From: Microbacterium hydrocarbonoxydans
GTDB taxonomy: Bacteria; Actinomycetota; Actinomycetes; Actinomycetales; Microbacteriaceae
NCBI RefSeq assembly: GCF_000956475.1
Contig: NZ_JYJB01000007.1
Coordinates: 124,001 to 188,000, forward strand
Direction: 5' to 3'
Length of the DNA: 64,000 nucleotides
Below the pieces are notes generated by a model. It was not told where the DNA came from and ran no database searches. It was given only the letters and a program-made list of their open reading frames with translations. The translations under genes were made by a program, and so were the position numbers. Below are positions 34,681 through 42,972 of the stretch, piece by piece (within the stretch, counting starts at the first letter, position 1; each line of letters opens with the position of its first letter).

Positions 34681-35033
34681 GAGTGCGTTCAGAAGCGCGA
34701 CACATCGAACTTTGGGGCTTCCGTGCCGTCGCTGTCGTTCAACTGGAGTTCGTCGCAGCGCGGTCCTGCCGACGGATGGGAGCGTGAGATCGGACATGTG
34801 ATTTCTCCGTCGGAGAGCATGCATGGAGCACTGGCCCGCCCGAGTGCCGAGGGCACCGATCCGCAGGCACGACGAATACCGCCCTCGATCGGGCGTGAGA
34901 TGACGCATCCCCGCGGAGTCCCCCTCGGAACAGCTGAGAAAGACTGTAGGAGACAGTCGGGCATTGGCGATATACCCGGTCTCTGATCGACTGGGCGATA
35001 GCCTCGAAGTGCTGATGAACATCGGGGGGAATC
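34681..35033. other. 353-base gap without a supported gene
   Basis: Both strands were read. The short frame at 34723-34986 (+) has no RBS, no domain and a random composition; reverse-strand frames are also poor. A GGGGGGA site at its end belongs to the next gene. It may be the remains of a lost island gene. Confidence 0.5.
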
Positions 35034-35555
35034 ATGCAGTGGGGTTGGAATCCGGATACCGTTGCGGCGATCACGACGGCGCTCGCCGCGATCGCCGCCG
35101 TCGTCGCAGGTTTCTTCGCCTGGGGCGCCTATCGGATCGAACGCGAGCGGGAGCAGCGCGTCGCTGACGAAGCCAAGCGCCAACAGGCGCAGCTGATCTC
35201 GGCCTGGGCGGTGAATCGAGAAGAGGCCGACGGCGAGAGCAGTGTCGAGCTTCACGTGCAGAACCTGTCGACTGCTCCGGTGTATGAAGTGAGTCTCGGG
35301 ATCGAAGTGGCAGGAAAGTGCAGCTACGCGGGCTGGGCGAGGGTGATCCCGCCAAGCCGCACTTCGCCCCTCGTAATTCCGGTTACCGAAGAGCGCTTGA
35401 AGGGGTGGCGGCAATGGGCGGCGACGCGGACGCGAAAGCCTGCGCCGGCACCCTATGTCGAGTTCACATTCTGCGACACCGCCGGTTCATGGTGGCATCG
35501 CGATACGCGTGGCGCCTTGGCTGAGATCGATCGTGAAGAAAAGTACCGCTATTAG
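35034..35555 (+). CDS. hypothetical single-pass membrane protein
   Basis: A 173-residue protein. One N-terminal membrane helix (about residues 8-31) is followed by a basic/acidic helical stretch (YRIEREREQRVADEAKRQ) and then a beta-rich domain with the form of a small Ig-like/sandwich fold (SVELHVQNLSTAPVYEVSLG ... VEFTFCDTAGSWW). The layout resembles many uncharacterised phage-island and defence-island proteins in actinobacteria. GGGGGGA precedes ATG 35034. It is the last gene of the accessory stretch, followed by family-2 repeats. Confidence 0.7.
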   Translation: MQWGWNPDTVAAITTALAAIAAVVAGFFAWGAYRIEREREQRVADEAKRQQAQLISAWAVNREEADGESSVELHVQNLSTAPVYEVSLGIEVAGKCSYAGWARVIPPSRTSPLVIPVTEERLKGWRQWAATRTRKPAPAPYVEFTFCDTAGSWWHRDTRGALAEIDREEKYRY

Positions 35556-35664
35556 TACACGGGTGCAGGCTCGAGTGCTTCACGCATCGACGATCTCGTT
35601 CTCGATCCCGCCGGAGCGCCGTCAGTTGAGGATGGCGGTCAGCCGGGTGGACCGACAGACGGGG

Positions 35665-35750
35665 CGCGTTTCGTCTCGCTTCGCTCGCTCAACGAACGGG
35701 AAGGCTTCGCTCGCTCAACGACCGGGAAGGCTTCGTCCCTCGACGATCGG
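35665..35750. repeat. dispersed repeat (family 2), serial copies
   Basis: A full arm (CGTTTCGTCTCGCTTCGC...) is followed by two shorter direct copies (GGGAAGGCTTCG then CTCGCTCAACGACC or CTCGACGATC). No complementary arm is present, so this copy is a serial form. It fills the gap before the SulP gene end. Confidence 0.7.
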
Positions 35751-35788
35751 GAGCATATCGCCCCGATTTCCCCCGGGAAATCGACGCC

Positions 35789-37285
35789 TTACTCGAACCC
35801 GCCCGTCAATCTCCCCCGCATCCGCTCGCTGCTCTCGTTCATCCCGACGATCTCCACGCTCTTCCCGAGCGCGGCGTACTTCGTCTCGATCGCATCGAGC
35901 GCGGCGACGGTCGACGCATCCCACACATGCGACCCCGTCAGATCGATGACCACGGAGGCAGGGTCGGACGAGTATGAGAACAGCGTCGTGAGGTCGTTGC
36001 TCGACGCGAAGAACAACTCCCCGTCGACGACATAGCGGGCGACGCCGTAGGCCTCAGTACGCGTCACCGACACGAAGTGCGCCACGCGCCTGACGAACAG
36101 CACCGACGCGACGAGCACCCCGCCGACGACTCCGACTGCGAGGTTGTGCGTCAGCAGGACCAGCACCACGGTCGCCAGCATCACGAAGGTCTCGCTCTTC
36201 GGCATCCGCTTCAACGTCGATGGACGCACGGAGTGCCAGTCGAACGCGCCGATCGCGACCATGATCATCACCGCGGTGAGCGCGGCCATCGGGATCGTCC
36301 CGACGAAGTCGCCGAACACGACCACCAGGACGAACAGGAACACCCCGGCGCAGAACGTCGAGATGCGGGTGCGGGCCCCCGATGCCTTCACGTTGATCAT
36401 CGTCTGACCGATCACGGCGCAGCCGCCCATGCCCCCGAAGACGCCCGACAGCACGTTCGCGACGCCCTGCCCCCAGGCTTCGCGGCTCTTGTTCGAGTGC
36501 GTGTCGGTGATCTCGTCGACGAGCTTCGCGGTGAGCAGCGACTCCATGAGCCCGACCAGCGCGACCCCGAGCGCGAACGGCGCGATGATTCCGAACGTCT
36601 CCCAGGTCAGCGGCACGTTCGGGATGAACAGCGACGGCAGGCTCCGCGGCAGCTCGCCCTGATCGCCGACGGTCGGCACGGCGATCGCGAACGCGAGCAC
36701 GACGGCGGTCACGATGATCACCGAGACGAGCGGCGCCGGCACGACCTTGGTGATGCGCGGCATCACGATCATCACGACGATTCCCAGCGCGACCAGCGGA
36801 TACACCAGCCACGGCACGTCGATCAGCTGCGGGAACTGCGAACTGAACACGAAGATCGCCAGCGCGTTCACGAATCCGACCATGACGCTGCGCGGAATGA
36901 ACCGCATGAGCTTCGCGACTCCGAGCACCCCCAGCACCACCTGGAAGATGCCGGCCAGGATCACCGTCGCGATGAAGTAGTCGAGCCCGTACGTCGGCGC
37001 GACCGGCGCGATCACGAGCGCCACGGCCCCGGTCGCCGCCGTCACCATCGCCGGACGCCCGCCGAGGAACGCGATCGACACCGCCATGATGAACGACGAG
37101 AACAGCCCCACCTTCGGGTCGACCCCCGCGATCACCGAGAACGCGATCGCCTCGGGGATCAGCGCGAGCCCGACGACCAGCCCCGCGAGCACCTCGCGCG
37201 TGAGCATCCGCGGACTCTTCAGCGCTTGCAGCACGGTGGGGTTCGCCCGATAGCGGGCACGGTCGTCGACCGTCGTTTCAGACAT
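35789..37285 (-). CDS. SulP family anion permease with STAS domain
   Basis: A 498-residue transporter with about 10-12 membrane segments (residues ~25-390) and a shortened C-terminal STAS domain (~420-490; ASVVIDLTGSHVWDASTV). Family motifs are visible: GLVVGLALIPEAIAFSVIAGVDP near the start and the GGMGGCAVIGQTMINVK segment. SulP carriers take up sulfate, bicarbonate or other anions by proton or sodium coupling. The SLC26/BicA-like members with sequence of this kind are often bicarbonate or sulfate importers; the choice cannot be made here. ATG 37285 follows GGAGCC. Confidence 0.93.
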   Translation of the reverse strand: MSETTVDDRARYRANPTVLQALKSPRMLTREVLAGLVVGLALIPEAIAFSVIAGVDPKVGLFSSFIMAVSIAFLGGRPAMVTAATGAVALVIAPVAPTYGLDYFIATVILAGIFQVVLGVLGVAKLMRFIPRSVMVGFVNALAIFVFSSQFPQLIDVPWLVYPLVALGIVVMIVMPRITKVVPAPLVSVIIVTAVVLAFAIAVPTVGDQGELPRSLPSLFIPNVPLTWETFGIIAPFALGVALVGLMESLLTAKLVDEITDTHSNKSREAWGQGVANVLSGVFGGMGGCAVIGQTMINVKASGARTRISTFCAGVFLFVLVVVFGDFVGTIPMAALTAVMIMVAIGAFDWHSVRPSTLKRMPKSETFVMLATVVLVLLTHNLAVGVVGGVLVASVLFVRRVAHFVSVTRTEAYGVARYVVDGELFFASSNDLTTLFSYSSDPASVVIDLTGSHVWDASTVAALDAIETKYAALGKSVEIVGMNESSERMRGRLTGGFE

Positions 37286-37322
37286 GGGAGGCTCCAGGGG
37301 ATGTGCCGCGAGAGAGAGGCGG

Positions 37323-37421
37323 ACATTCCAGGGTAGAGCGGATGCCGGGATCGCAGCGACGGATGAGGCGGTCCGCTGGCTCGACGCGATCCGCGACGAG
37401 CTCGCTCCCTTCTTCGCGTGA
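37323..37421 (+). pseudogene. possible remnant C-terminus of a lost gene
   Basis: A short frame reading ADAGIAATDEAVRWLD and on to IRDELAPFFA then stop (TGA 37419-37421) has the composition of a real helical C-terminus, yet has no start codon and no upstream gene part. It may be the relic of a gene truncated by a rearrangement next to the SulP start. Low confidence. Confidence 0.25.
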
Positions 37422-37443
37422 CGCGGCGCGTTCGGTGCGACCC

Positions 37444-37740
37444 TCAGTCGTCGCTCGAGTGCAGACCGCGCCGCGCCGACAGCACGGTGATCTCAGGGTG
37501 CTGCTCCGACAGCATCCGCTCGGCCTGATCGAGCACGTCGCGCACATGCGACGCATGCGTCGCGACGATCGACACCCCGATCTCGGTGCGGCGGTGCAGG
37601 TCTTGCGCGCCGACCTCGGCCGCGGCGCATTCGGTGCGTCGGCTGAGCTCGGCGATGAGAGGACGGATGACGCTGCGCTTCTCTTTCAGTGAGCGCACAT
37701 CGCCCAGCAGGATGTCGAACTCGATCCACCCGATCCACAT
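37444..37740 (-). CDS. DUF503 family protein
   Basis: A 98-residue protein with the DUF503 pattern: WIGWIEFDILLGDVRSLKEKR, ELSRRTECAAAEVGAQDLH and VSIVATHASHVRDVLDQAERM, a ferredoxin-like fold. DUF503 genes often neighbour rbfA/infB and have been linked to ribosome biology, but the function is unknown. ATG 37740 was chosen because the first strand (MWIGWIEFDIL) begins there. Confidence 0.88.
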   Translation of the reverse strand: MWIGWIEFDILLGDVRSLKEKRSVIRPLIAELSRRTECAAAEVGAQDLHRRTEIGVSIVATHASHVRDVLDQAERMLSEQHPEITVLSARRGLHSSDD

Positions 37741-37937
37741 GCCGACAGTCTCGCACCGGCGTCCCGAGTCGAAGAATGACGGAGATCGAAAAGCGAAGCA
37801 AGCATCAAACAAAGAGAGCAGAAAGACAAGGAGTCATAGATTGTTGCATTGCGTCTTGCTCTCAGATTTGGAGCGGATGCCGTCGCGGGCGGATACTCGT
37901 GGGGTTCGGGCCGCCCGATCCCGGCCCGGGAATCGAC

Positions 37938-38693
37938 ATGGAATCCCTCCCTCTCCCTGCGTCTGACACGTCCATCGCCGTGATCGGCGCCGGCCGTCTC
38001 GGCGGTGTCATCTCCCGCGCGCTCCGTGCCGCCGGCTTCGACGTTCACGGTCCGTTCGGACGCGACGAGCACGCGCCCGAGACTGACCTCGCGATCCTGG
38101 CCGTGCCCGATTCGGCGATCGGCGAAGCCGCCGAGAAGGCGCGTGCCGCGAAGACCGCCCACCTCTCAGGTGCCACCGGCCTCGACGTCGTCGACCTCAG
38201 CATCCATCCGCTGCAGACGTTCACGGGAACCGAGCCGCCAGGGGTGCTCCACGGCGTCGGCGCCGCGGTCGACGGACGCACCGACGACGACCGACAACTC
38301 GCCGGTCAGCTGGCGCGTGCCCTCGGCATGATCCCCTTCACGGTGACCGACCGCGCCGGCTATCACGCGGCCGCGTCTTTCGCCTCGAACTTCGTGCTCA
38401 CGGTGCTCGATGTGGCAGAGCGACTCGCCGCAGCCTCCGGCGTCGACAACCCGCGCGACCTTCTCGCTCCGCTGGTGCGTCAGTCGGTCGACAACTGGCA
38501 GCGCCAGGGCGCGCGAGCGGCGCTCACCGGGCCGATCGTCCGAGGCGACGAGGCCACTGTGGCGCGACAGCGCGCCGCATCCGCCCAGCACGGAGAGCTC
38601 TTCGACGCCCTGGCCGCAGCCACCCGCGAGATCGCGGGCCGACCCGACAGGGATGCCGAACCGCAGCACACAGAAGACGAGGGCCGCGCATGA
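37938..38693 (+). CDS. Rossmann-like/DUF2520 protein, first gene of the pan operon
   Basis: A 251-residue two-domain dehydrogenase-like protein. The N-terminal Rossmann domain opens with SIAVIGAGRLGGVISRAL (residues 12-29); a DUF2520 helical domain follows (HAAASFASNFVLTVLDVA, with the conserved catalytic-type Asn). The fold is that of ketopantoate reductase and 6PGDH relatives. Its stop overlaps panC (ATGA), so it is the first gene of an operon for pantothenate synthesis. It is therefore a good candidate for ketopantoate reductase (PanE role), since no panE is visible here; this is inference from context and fold. Confidence 0.85.
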   Translation: MESLPLPASDTSIAVIGAGRLGGVISRALRAAGFDVHGPFGRDEHAPETDLAILAVPDSAIGEAAEKARAAKTAHLSGATGLDVVDLSIHPLQTFTGTEPPGVLHGVGAAVDGRTDDDRQLAGQLARALGMIPFTVTDRAGYHAAASFASNFVLTVLDVAERLAAASGVDNPRDLLAPLVRQSVDNWQRQGARAALTGPIVRGDEATVARQRAASAQHGELFDALAAATREIAGRPDRDAEPQHTEDEGRA

Positions 38694-39541
38694 GAATCCT
38701 CCGCACGATCGCCGAGGTCCGCGCCGCGGTGCAGGGCGCGAAGAGAGAGGGCCAGACTGTCGGCCTCGTCCCCACGATGGGCGCCTTCCACGAGGGCCAC
38801 CTCTCCCTCATGCGTGAAGCGCGCGCGAGCAACGACCTCGTCGTCGTCTCGCTCTTCGTCAACCCGACCCAGTTCGCCCCGAACGAAGACCTCAGCACGT
38901 ACCCGCGCAACGAGCACGAAGACGCAAGGCAGGCCGAAGCAGAGGGCGTCGACATCCTCTTCGCCCCTGCGCCTGAAGAGATCTACCCCGACGGTTTCGC
39001 CACGAACATCCACGTCGCTGGCCTCACCGACGTGCTCGACGGCGCCAGCCGCGGCGCCCACCACTTCGACGGCGTCGCCACGGTCGTCACCAAGCTGTTC
39101 GGCATCGTGCGCCCCGACGTCGCCTACTTCGGCCAGAAGGATGCGCAGCAGGTGCTCGTCGTCCGCCGCGTCGTGAGCGACCTCGACCTCGACGTGCGCA
39201 TCGTCGCCTGCCCCATCGTGCGCGAACCCGACGGACTCGCCATGAGCTCGCGCAACGTCTACCTCGACCCCGCCGCTCGGCAGCAGGCGACCGCGCTGAA
39301 CCGCGCACTCGACTCCGCGCAGGCGCTGCATGACGGAGGGGAGCGGGATGCCGACAGCATCCGCTCTGCCGCCCTGGAGGTCCTCGCGGAGGCCGGTATC
39401 CGTCCCGAGTATCTCGAACTCCGCGATGCCGAGACCCTCGAGCCTGTCGCGGACACCACCCGCGCCACCCTGATCGCCGTCGCCGCACACGTCGGCGCCG
39501 CCCGACTGATCGACAACCACGTACTGAAAGCGAGCAGCTGA
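38690..39541 (+). CDS. panC: pantothenate synthetase
   Basis: Makes pantothenate from pantoate, beta-alanine and ATP in the cytoplasm. The 283-residue protein has the class-I nucleotidyltransferase motifs [13 protein letters not shown] (about residues 24-36), LFVNPTQF, the DGVATVV(T)KLF segment, FGQKDAQQ and the signature SSRNVYLDP. Start ATG 38690 overlaps the DUF2520 stop and the stop overlaps panD (TGATG), a tight operon. Confidence 0.96.
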   Translation: MRILRTIAEVRAAVQGAKREGQTVGLVPTMGAFHEGHLSLMREARASNDLVVVSLFVNPTQFAPNEDLSTYPRNEHEDARQAEAEGVDILFAPAPEEIYPDGFATNIHVAGLTDVLDGASRGAHHFDGVATVVTKLFGIVRPDVAYFGQKDAQQVLVVRRVVSDLDLDVRIVACPIVREPDGLAMSSRNVYLDPAARQQATALNRALDSAQALHDGGERDADSIRSAALEVLAEAGIRPEYLELRDAETLEPVADTTRATLIAVAAHVGAARLIDNHVLKASS

Positions 39542-39924
39542 TGCGCCGCACCATGCTCAAGTCGAAGATCCACCGCGCCACCATCACCGGCAGCGACCTC
39601 AACTACGTCGGATCCATCACGATCGACCTCGACCTGCTCGAGGCGGCCGACATCCTCCCGCACGAACAGGTGCATGTGGTCGACGTCGACAACGGCGCGC
39701 GCTTCGTCACGTACACCCTGATCGGGGAGCGGGGGAGCGGTGTGATCCAGGTCAACGGCGCCGCCGCCCGGCTCGTGCACACCGGCGACACCATCATCGT
39801 CATCTCCTACGCCGACTACTCCCGCGAGGAGCTGGCCGACTACGAGCCCACCGTCGTGCACGTCGACCGCGCGAACGCGATCATCCGTGTCGATGACGCG
39901 GTCGGCGAGCTGGTGACGGCGTGA
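39541..39924 (+). CDS. panD: aspartate 1-decarboxylase (proenzyme)
   Basis: Makes beta-alanine from aspartate. The 127-residue proenzyme has the self-cleavage site YVGS with Gly24-Ser25, the position found in E. coli PanD, which gives the pyruvoyl group. Conserved segments [11 protein letters not shown] and VIVISYADY are present. It overlaps panC by one base (TGATG) and its own stop overlaps panB (GTGA). Confidence 0.96.
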   Translation: MRRTMLKSKIHRATITGSDLNYVGSITIDLDLLEAADILPHEQVHVVDVDNGARFVTYTLIGERGSGVIQVNGAAARLVHTGDTIIVISYADYSREELADYEPTVVHVDRANAIIRVDDAVGELVTA

Positions 39925-40790
39925 GCGCGCACGCGGGCCCCACGAAGCGGCTCACGCTGGGCGACATCGCGGCGAAGAGGGATGCCGGCGAGCCCATCGT
40001 CATGGTCACCGCCTACGACTTCCCGAGTGCGCAGATCGTCGAGGCCGCGGGCGTCGACCTCGTGCTCGTGGGGGATTCCGCCGCGATGGTCGTGCTCGGC
40101 TACGACAGCACCGTTCCTGTCACGACCGACGAGATGCTCATGCTGACTGCGGCGGTGCGCCGGGGTCTGACGCGGCCCCTGCTGATCGGCGACCTGCCCT
40201 TCGGCTCCTACGAGGCATCGGACGAGATCGCGATCGCCACCGCGCAGCGCTTCATCAAGGAGGCGGGCGTCGACCTCGTCAAGATCGAGCGCGGCGGCAC
40301 CACGGTCGAACGGGCGCGGGCGCTCGTGAACGCCGGAATCCCGGTGGTCGGACACGTCGGACTCACCCCGCAGACCGCCACCGCGCTCGGCGGCTACCGT
40401 GCCCAGGGCCGCACCGCCGAGGCCGCGCAGGCGGTGATCGACGACGCGCTCGCGCTCCAGGCTGCCGGCGTCTCGATGCTCGTCGTCGAGGCCGTGCCCT
40501 CCGAGGTCACGGCGGCACTCATGCCGCTGGTCGACATCCCGGTGATCGGCATCGGAGCCGGAGCGGATGCCGACGGCCAGGTTCTCGTCTTCCACGATCT
40601 GCTCGGCATCCACGCCGGCGGAGCGGCCAAGTTCGTCAAGCGCTACGCCGACCTGCGGACCGCCGCGATCGACGGCGTCAGGTCGTACGCCGACGAGGTG
40701 CGCGACGGCGCCTATCCCGCTCCCGAGCACAGCTACCGAATGCCGGAGGGCGAGGCCGCTCGCCTCAAGGGGATACTCGCTCAGCCGTAG
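39921..40790 (+). CDS. panB: 3-methyl-2-oxobutanoate hydroxymethyltransferase
   Basis: Adds a hydroxymethyl group from 5,10-methylene-THF to ketoisovalerate to form ketopantoate, the first committed step of pantothenate synthesis. The 289-residue TIM-barrel protein shows the conserved [33 protein letters not shown], and VGHVGLTPQ segments. GTG 39921 overlaps the panD stop. With panC, panD and the DUF2520 gene it completes the operon. Confidence 0.96.
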   Translation: MSAHAGPTKRLTLGDIAAKRDAGEPIVMVTAYDFPSAQIVEAAGVDLVLVGDSAAMVVLGYDSTVPVTTDEMLMLTAAVRRGLTRPLLIGDLPFGSYEASDEIAIATAQRFIKEAGVDLVKIERGGTTVERARALVNAGIPVVGHVGLTPQTATALGGYRAQGRTAEAAQAVIDDALALQAAGVSMLVVEAVPSEVTAALMPLVDIPVIGIGAGADADGQVLVFHDLLGIHAGGAAKFVKRYADLRTAAIDGVRSYADEVRDGAYPAPEHSYRMPEGEAARLKGILAQP

Positions 40791-40982
40791 TTGATTCGCG
40801 GCGCGGGAGTGCGGGCCGGCCGCGGGCGCGGCTGCCCGGGTGCAGGGCGCGCGGCGGAGGTGCGGGTTGTGGTCGGCTTCTTGGTCGCGGGGCGGCGTTT
40901 GGGCGCACCTCGAGAACCGGGTGGGCCGCGGTCGGTGCCGACCGCGCGCCGGGTTCGGCCCCGCGGTGAGCGCGGGCGCCCG
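40791..40982 (-). other. gap with a possible basic, Pro/Arg-rich reading-frame remnant
   Basis: No gene is supported. On the minus strand a frame ending at about 40783 reads a Lys/Arg/Pro-rich tail (KRRPATKKPTTTRTS ... APRINYG) typical of disordered C-terminal tails of nucleic-acid-binding proteins, but nothing like a folded domain precedes it. Confidence 0.3.
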
Positions 40983-42212
40983 CTACTCCGCCCGACGCGC
41001 CCGCAGCACGAGCGCCACCACCGCAAGCGCGATCACGACAACCCCGTACCCCACGCACACGGCCCCGAGCCCGAACACGCCGACGAGCATCCCGGCGAGA
41101 ACCGCTGGGACGCCGAACGCGAGGTACGCGAGCAGGTAGATGACGGCGAACGCGTCCGCCCGCTGGGACGTCGGAATGTGCGGCGCGAGCGACGCGACCA
41201 CCCCCGAGAACGCGGTGCCGAAGCCCATGCCGGTGATGCCGGCGGCGACGAGGTAGAACCACAGCGATCCGGTGCCGAGTGCGGCGAGTGACAGCGCGGT
41301 GCCCGCGGCGAGCGCCGCCGTGCCGAAGATCGTCATGGTGCGTGCGCGTCGACCGCGCATCACGAAGGCGGTCACGGCTCCGACTCCGGCGAGCAGTGCG
41401 ACGGTGAGTCCCTGCCAGACATGGGCGGTGCCGCCGAGCTCCCCATGCACGATGTTCGCGCCGAGTGAGAGGAAGAGCCCGCCGGTCGCCCATCCCGCGA
41501 CGACTGCAGGGGCGCCGCGCCAGAAATCGGCGCGGATGCTCGCCGGGATCGACAGGCGGAAGCTCAACGACGCCCACGCACCGGGTTTGCGCGGTGCGGT
41601 CTCGGGGAGCAAGAGCAGGCTCACCGCGATCGCGACGTAGATCACGGTGAGAGCCGAGAACACGTCGACGAGTGCATCGCGGGTGAGATCGAGCATGATG
41701 CCCGAGACGAGCGCGCCCACGGCCAGCCCGATGCCCGGGCTCAGCGAGTTCCACAGCGCCGCACGCTGCGGCTTTCCGGCCGGCGCGAAATCGAGCACCG
41801 TGGCTGAGAGGGCGGCGATCAGCAGACCGCTCGCGACGCCCTGAGCGATACGGGCGAGGAACAGCATGACCACGGCATCCGCATGCCAGAACAGGAGCAT
41901 GCTGATCGCAAGCAGCACGAATCCGGTGATCGCGACAGGGCGCCGCCCGATGTGATCGGACAGCGACCCGGCAGTAAGGAGGGTCAGCAGCAGCGCGACC
42001 GCGTACACGGCGAACACCGCACTGATCACGACGGCGTCGAACCCGATGTCGTGTGCGAGCACGGGGTAGAACGGCGACGGCGCGCTCGCCGCCACCATCA
42101 TGAGGATCTGCGCGACGACGGCGAGGGCGAAGCCGAAAGAGGATCGTGATTCTGAGCGGGCGGGAGCGGATGCCGCGCGCGGCGGCACGACGATCGAATC
42201 GGTGGCGGGCAT
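40983..42212 (-). CDS. MFS transporter (drug efflux type)
   Basis: A 409-residue 12-TM carrier. The loop 2-3 motif SDHIGRRPVAITG is the classical motif A (GxxxDRxGRR), and the helix-5-like motif region (GLAVGALVSGIMLD) is typical of 12-TMS drug:H+ antiporters. ATG 42212 starts just before a short Ser/Arg-rich cytoplasmic tail and TM1. It is divergent from a small HTH gene with a perfect 11-bp palindrome between, so it is very likely the repressed target and a substrate-inducible exporter. Confidence 0.92.
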   Translation of the reverse strand: MPATDSIVVPPRAASAPARSESRSSFGFALAVVAQILMMVAASAPSPFYPVLAHDIGFDAVVISAVFAVYAVALLLTLLTAGSLSDHIGRRPVAITGFVLLAISMLLFWHADAVVMLFLARIAQGVASGLLIAALSATVLDFAPAGKPQRAALWNSLSPGIGLAVGALVSGIMLDLTRDALVDVFSALTVIYVAIAVSLLLLPETAPRKPGAWASLSFRLSIPASIRADFWRGAPAVVAGWATGGLFLSLGANIVHGELGGTAHVWQGLTVALLAGVGAVTAFVMRGRRARTMTIFGTAALAAGTALSLAALGTGSLWFYLVAAGITGMGFGTAFSGVVASLAPHIPTSQRADAFAVIYLLAYLAFGVPAVLAGMLVGVFGLGAVCVGYGVVVIALAVVALVLRARRAE

Positions 42213-42239
42213 GGCGGCTCCTCGATGGTCGGCAGATTG

Positions 42240-42263
42240 ATGGTTCGACATTTGTCGAACCAT
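42240..42263. promoter_or_regulatory. perfect palindromic operator between MFS and HTH genes
   Basis: ATGGTTCGACA is followed by TT and the exact complement TGTCGAACCAT: an 11-bp perfect arm. A half site (TTCTCGAACCAT) overlaps the HTH gene start at ~42299-42310. The spacing suits a winged-helix dimer that shuts both genes off. Confidence 0.75.
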
Positions 42264-42308
42264 CGGAGCGTACTCGCCATTCCTCAATTGTTCAAGTATT
42301 CTCGAACC

Positions 42309-42614
42309 ATGCCCGGAGAGCTCCCGCACCCCGAGCGCTCCGACATCCAGCTGACGGACGTGCTCTTCGCCCTCAGCGACCCCGAGCGCCTCGCGATCAC
42401 GCGGCAGCTCGCCGACGGCCCGCTCGACATGGCCGAGTGCCACGCGACCGACCCGAACCTGCCGAAGTCGACCAAGTCGCACTTCATGAAGGTGCTCCGC
42501 GAGGCCGGGGTCATCCGCAACGAGCCGAACGGCCGACGGCGCATCCTGACGCTGCGCCGCGACGATCTCGACGCGCTCTTCCCCGGGCTGCTCGATTCCG
42601 TGCTGCGGGACTGA
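42309..42614 (+). CDS. winged-helix HTH transcriptional regulator (ArsR-like)
   Basis: A 101-residue winged-helix protein: LFALSDPERLAITRQLADG, a recognition helix in PKSTKSHFMKVLREAGVI and a wing NEPNGRRRILTLR. This is the minimal ArsR-type fold without cysteine metal ligands in the usual place. ATG 42309 is used; the frame extends upstream through the operator. It is divergent from the MFS exporter and autoregulation is likely. Confidence 0.88.
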   Translation: MPGELPHPERSDIQLTDVLFALSDPERLAITRQLADGPLDMAECHATDPNLPKSTKSHFMKVLREAGVIRNEPNGRRRILTLRRDDLDALFPGLLDSVLRD

Positions 42615-42631
42615 TCGACCGCAGTCGAGCG

Positions 42632-42913
42632 TCAGGACGCGAGCTGTACGCCGCTTCCCCGCGCGGGCCGTGGGTTGACCTCGGCCCATACTGCGTCGAG
42701 GGAGAGGCCGAGGACGTGCGCGATCGCGGCGATCGTCGAGAACGCAGGCGTCGCGACGCGGCCCGATTCGATCTTGCGCAGGGTCTCGGGCGAGACGCCG
42801 GCATCGAGCGCGACGCTCAGCATCGACCGCTCGCCCCGGGCTCGGCGGAGCAGTGCGCCCAGGCGCTCGCCGCGTTCGAGCTCGGCGGGCGTCAGCGGCA
42901 ACCGGACCATCAT
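42632..42913 (-). CDS. XRE family HTH regulator
   Basis: A 93-residue protein with a single Cro/C1-type HTH (about residues 17-72: LGALLRRARGERSMLSVALDAGVSPETLRKIESGR is the characteristic layout, quoted here only in part as SVALDAGVSPETLRKIESG). No sensor domain. It is divergent from the methionine aminopeptidase gene over a 59-base gap that carries direct repeats. ATG 42913 or 42910 starts it; no RBS, so leaderless expression is possible. Confidence 0.88.
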   Translation of the reverse strand: MMVRLPLTPAELERGERLGALLRRARGERSMLSVALDAGVSPETLRKIESGRVATPAFSTIAAIAHVLGLSLDAVWAEVNPRPARGSGVQLAS

Positions 42914-42925
42914 GGTGACGATTCT

Positions 42926-42953
42926 AATACCGGGATAGTATTACCGGGATAGT
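42926..42953. promoter_or_regulatory. direct-repeat operator between XRE and map genes
   Basis: TACCGGGATAGT occurs at 42928-42939 and 42942-42953; AATAC/GTATT forms an added inverted repeat around the first copy. The repeats sit between the two divergent starts and are the likely XRE binding sites. Confidence 0.6.
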
Positions 42954-42972
42954 TATTGGAAGGCGTGACATC

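Noticed and set aside
34723..34986. Possible 87-residue gene on the plus strand
   Set aside because: No ribosome-binding site, no recognisable pattern, odd composition; kept as an unsupported gap.
29897..35555. Integrated prophage or integrative element
   Set aside because: No integrase, att-like direct repeats, tRNA target, capsid or portal genes were seen; an island is a better description.
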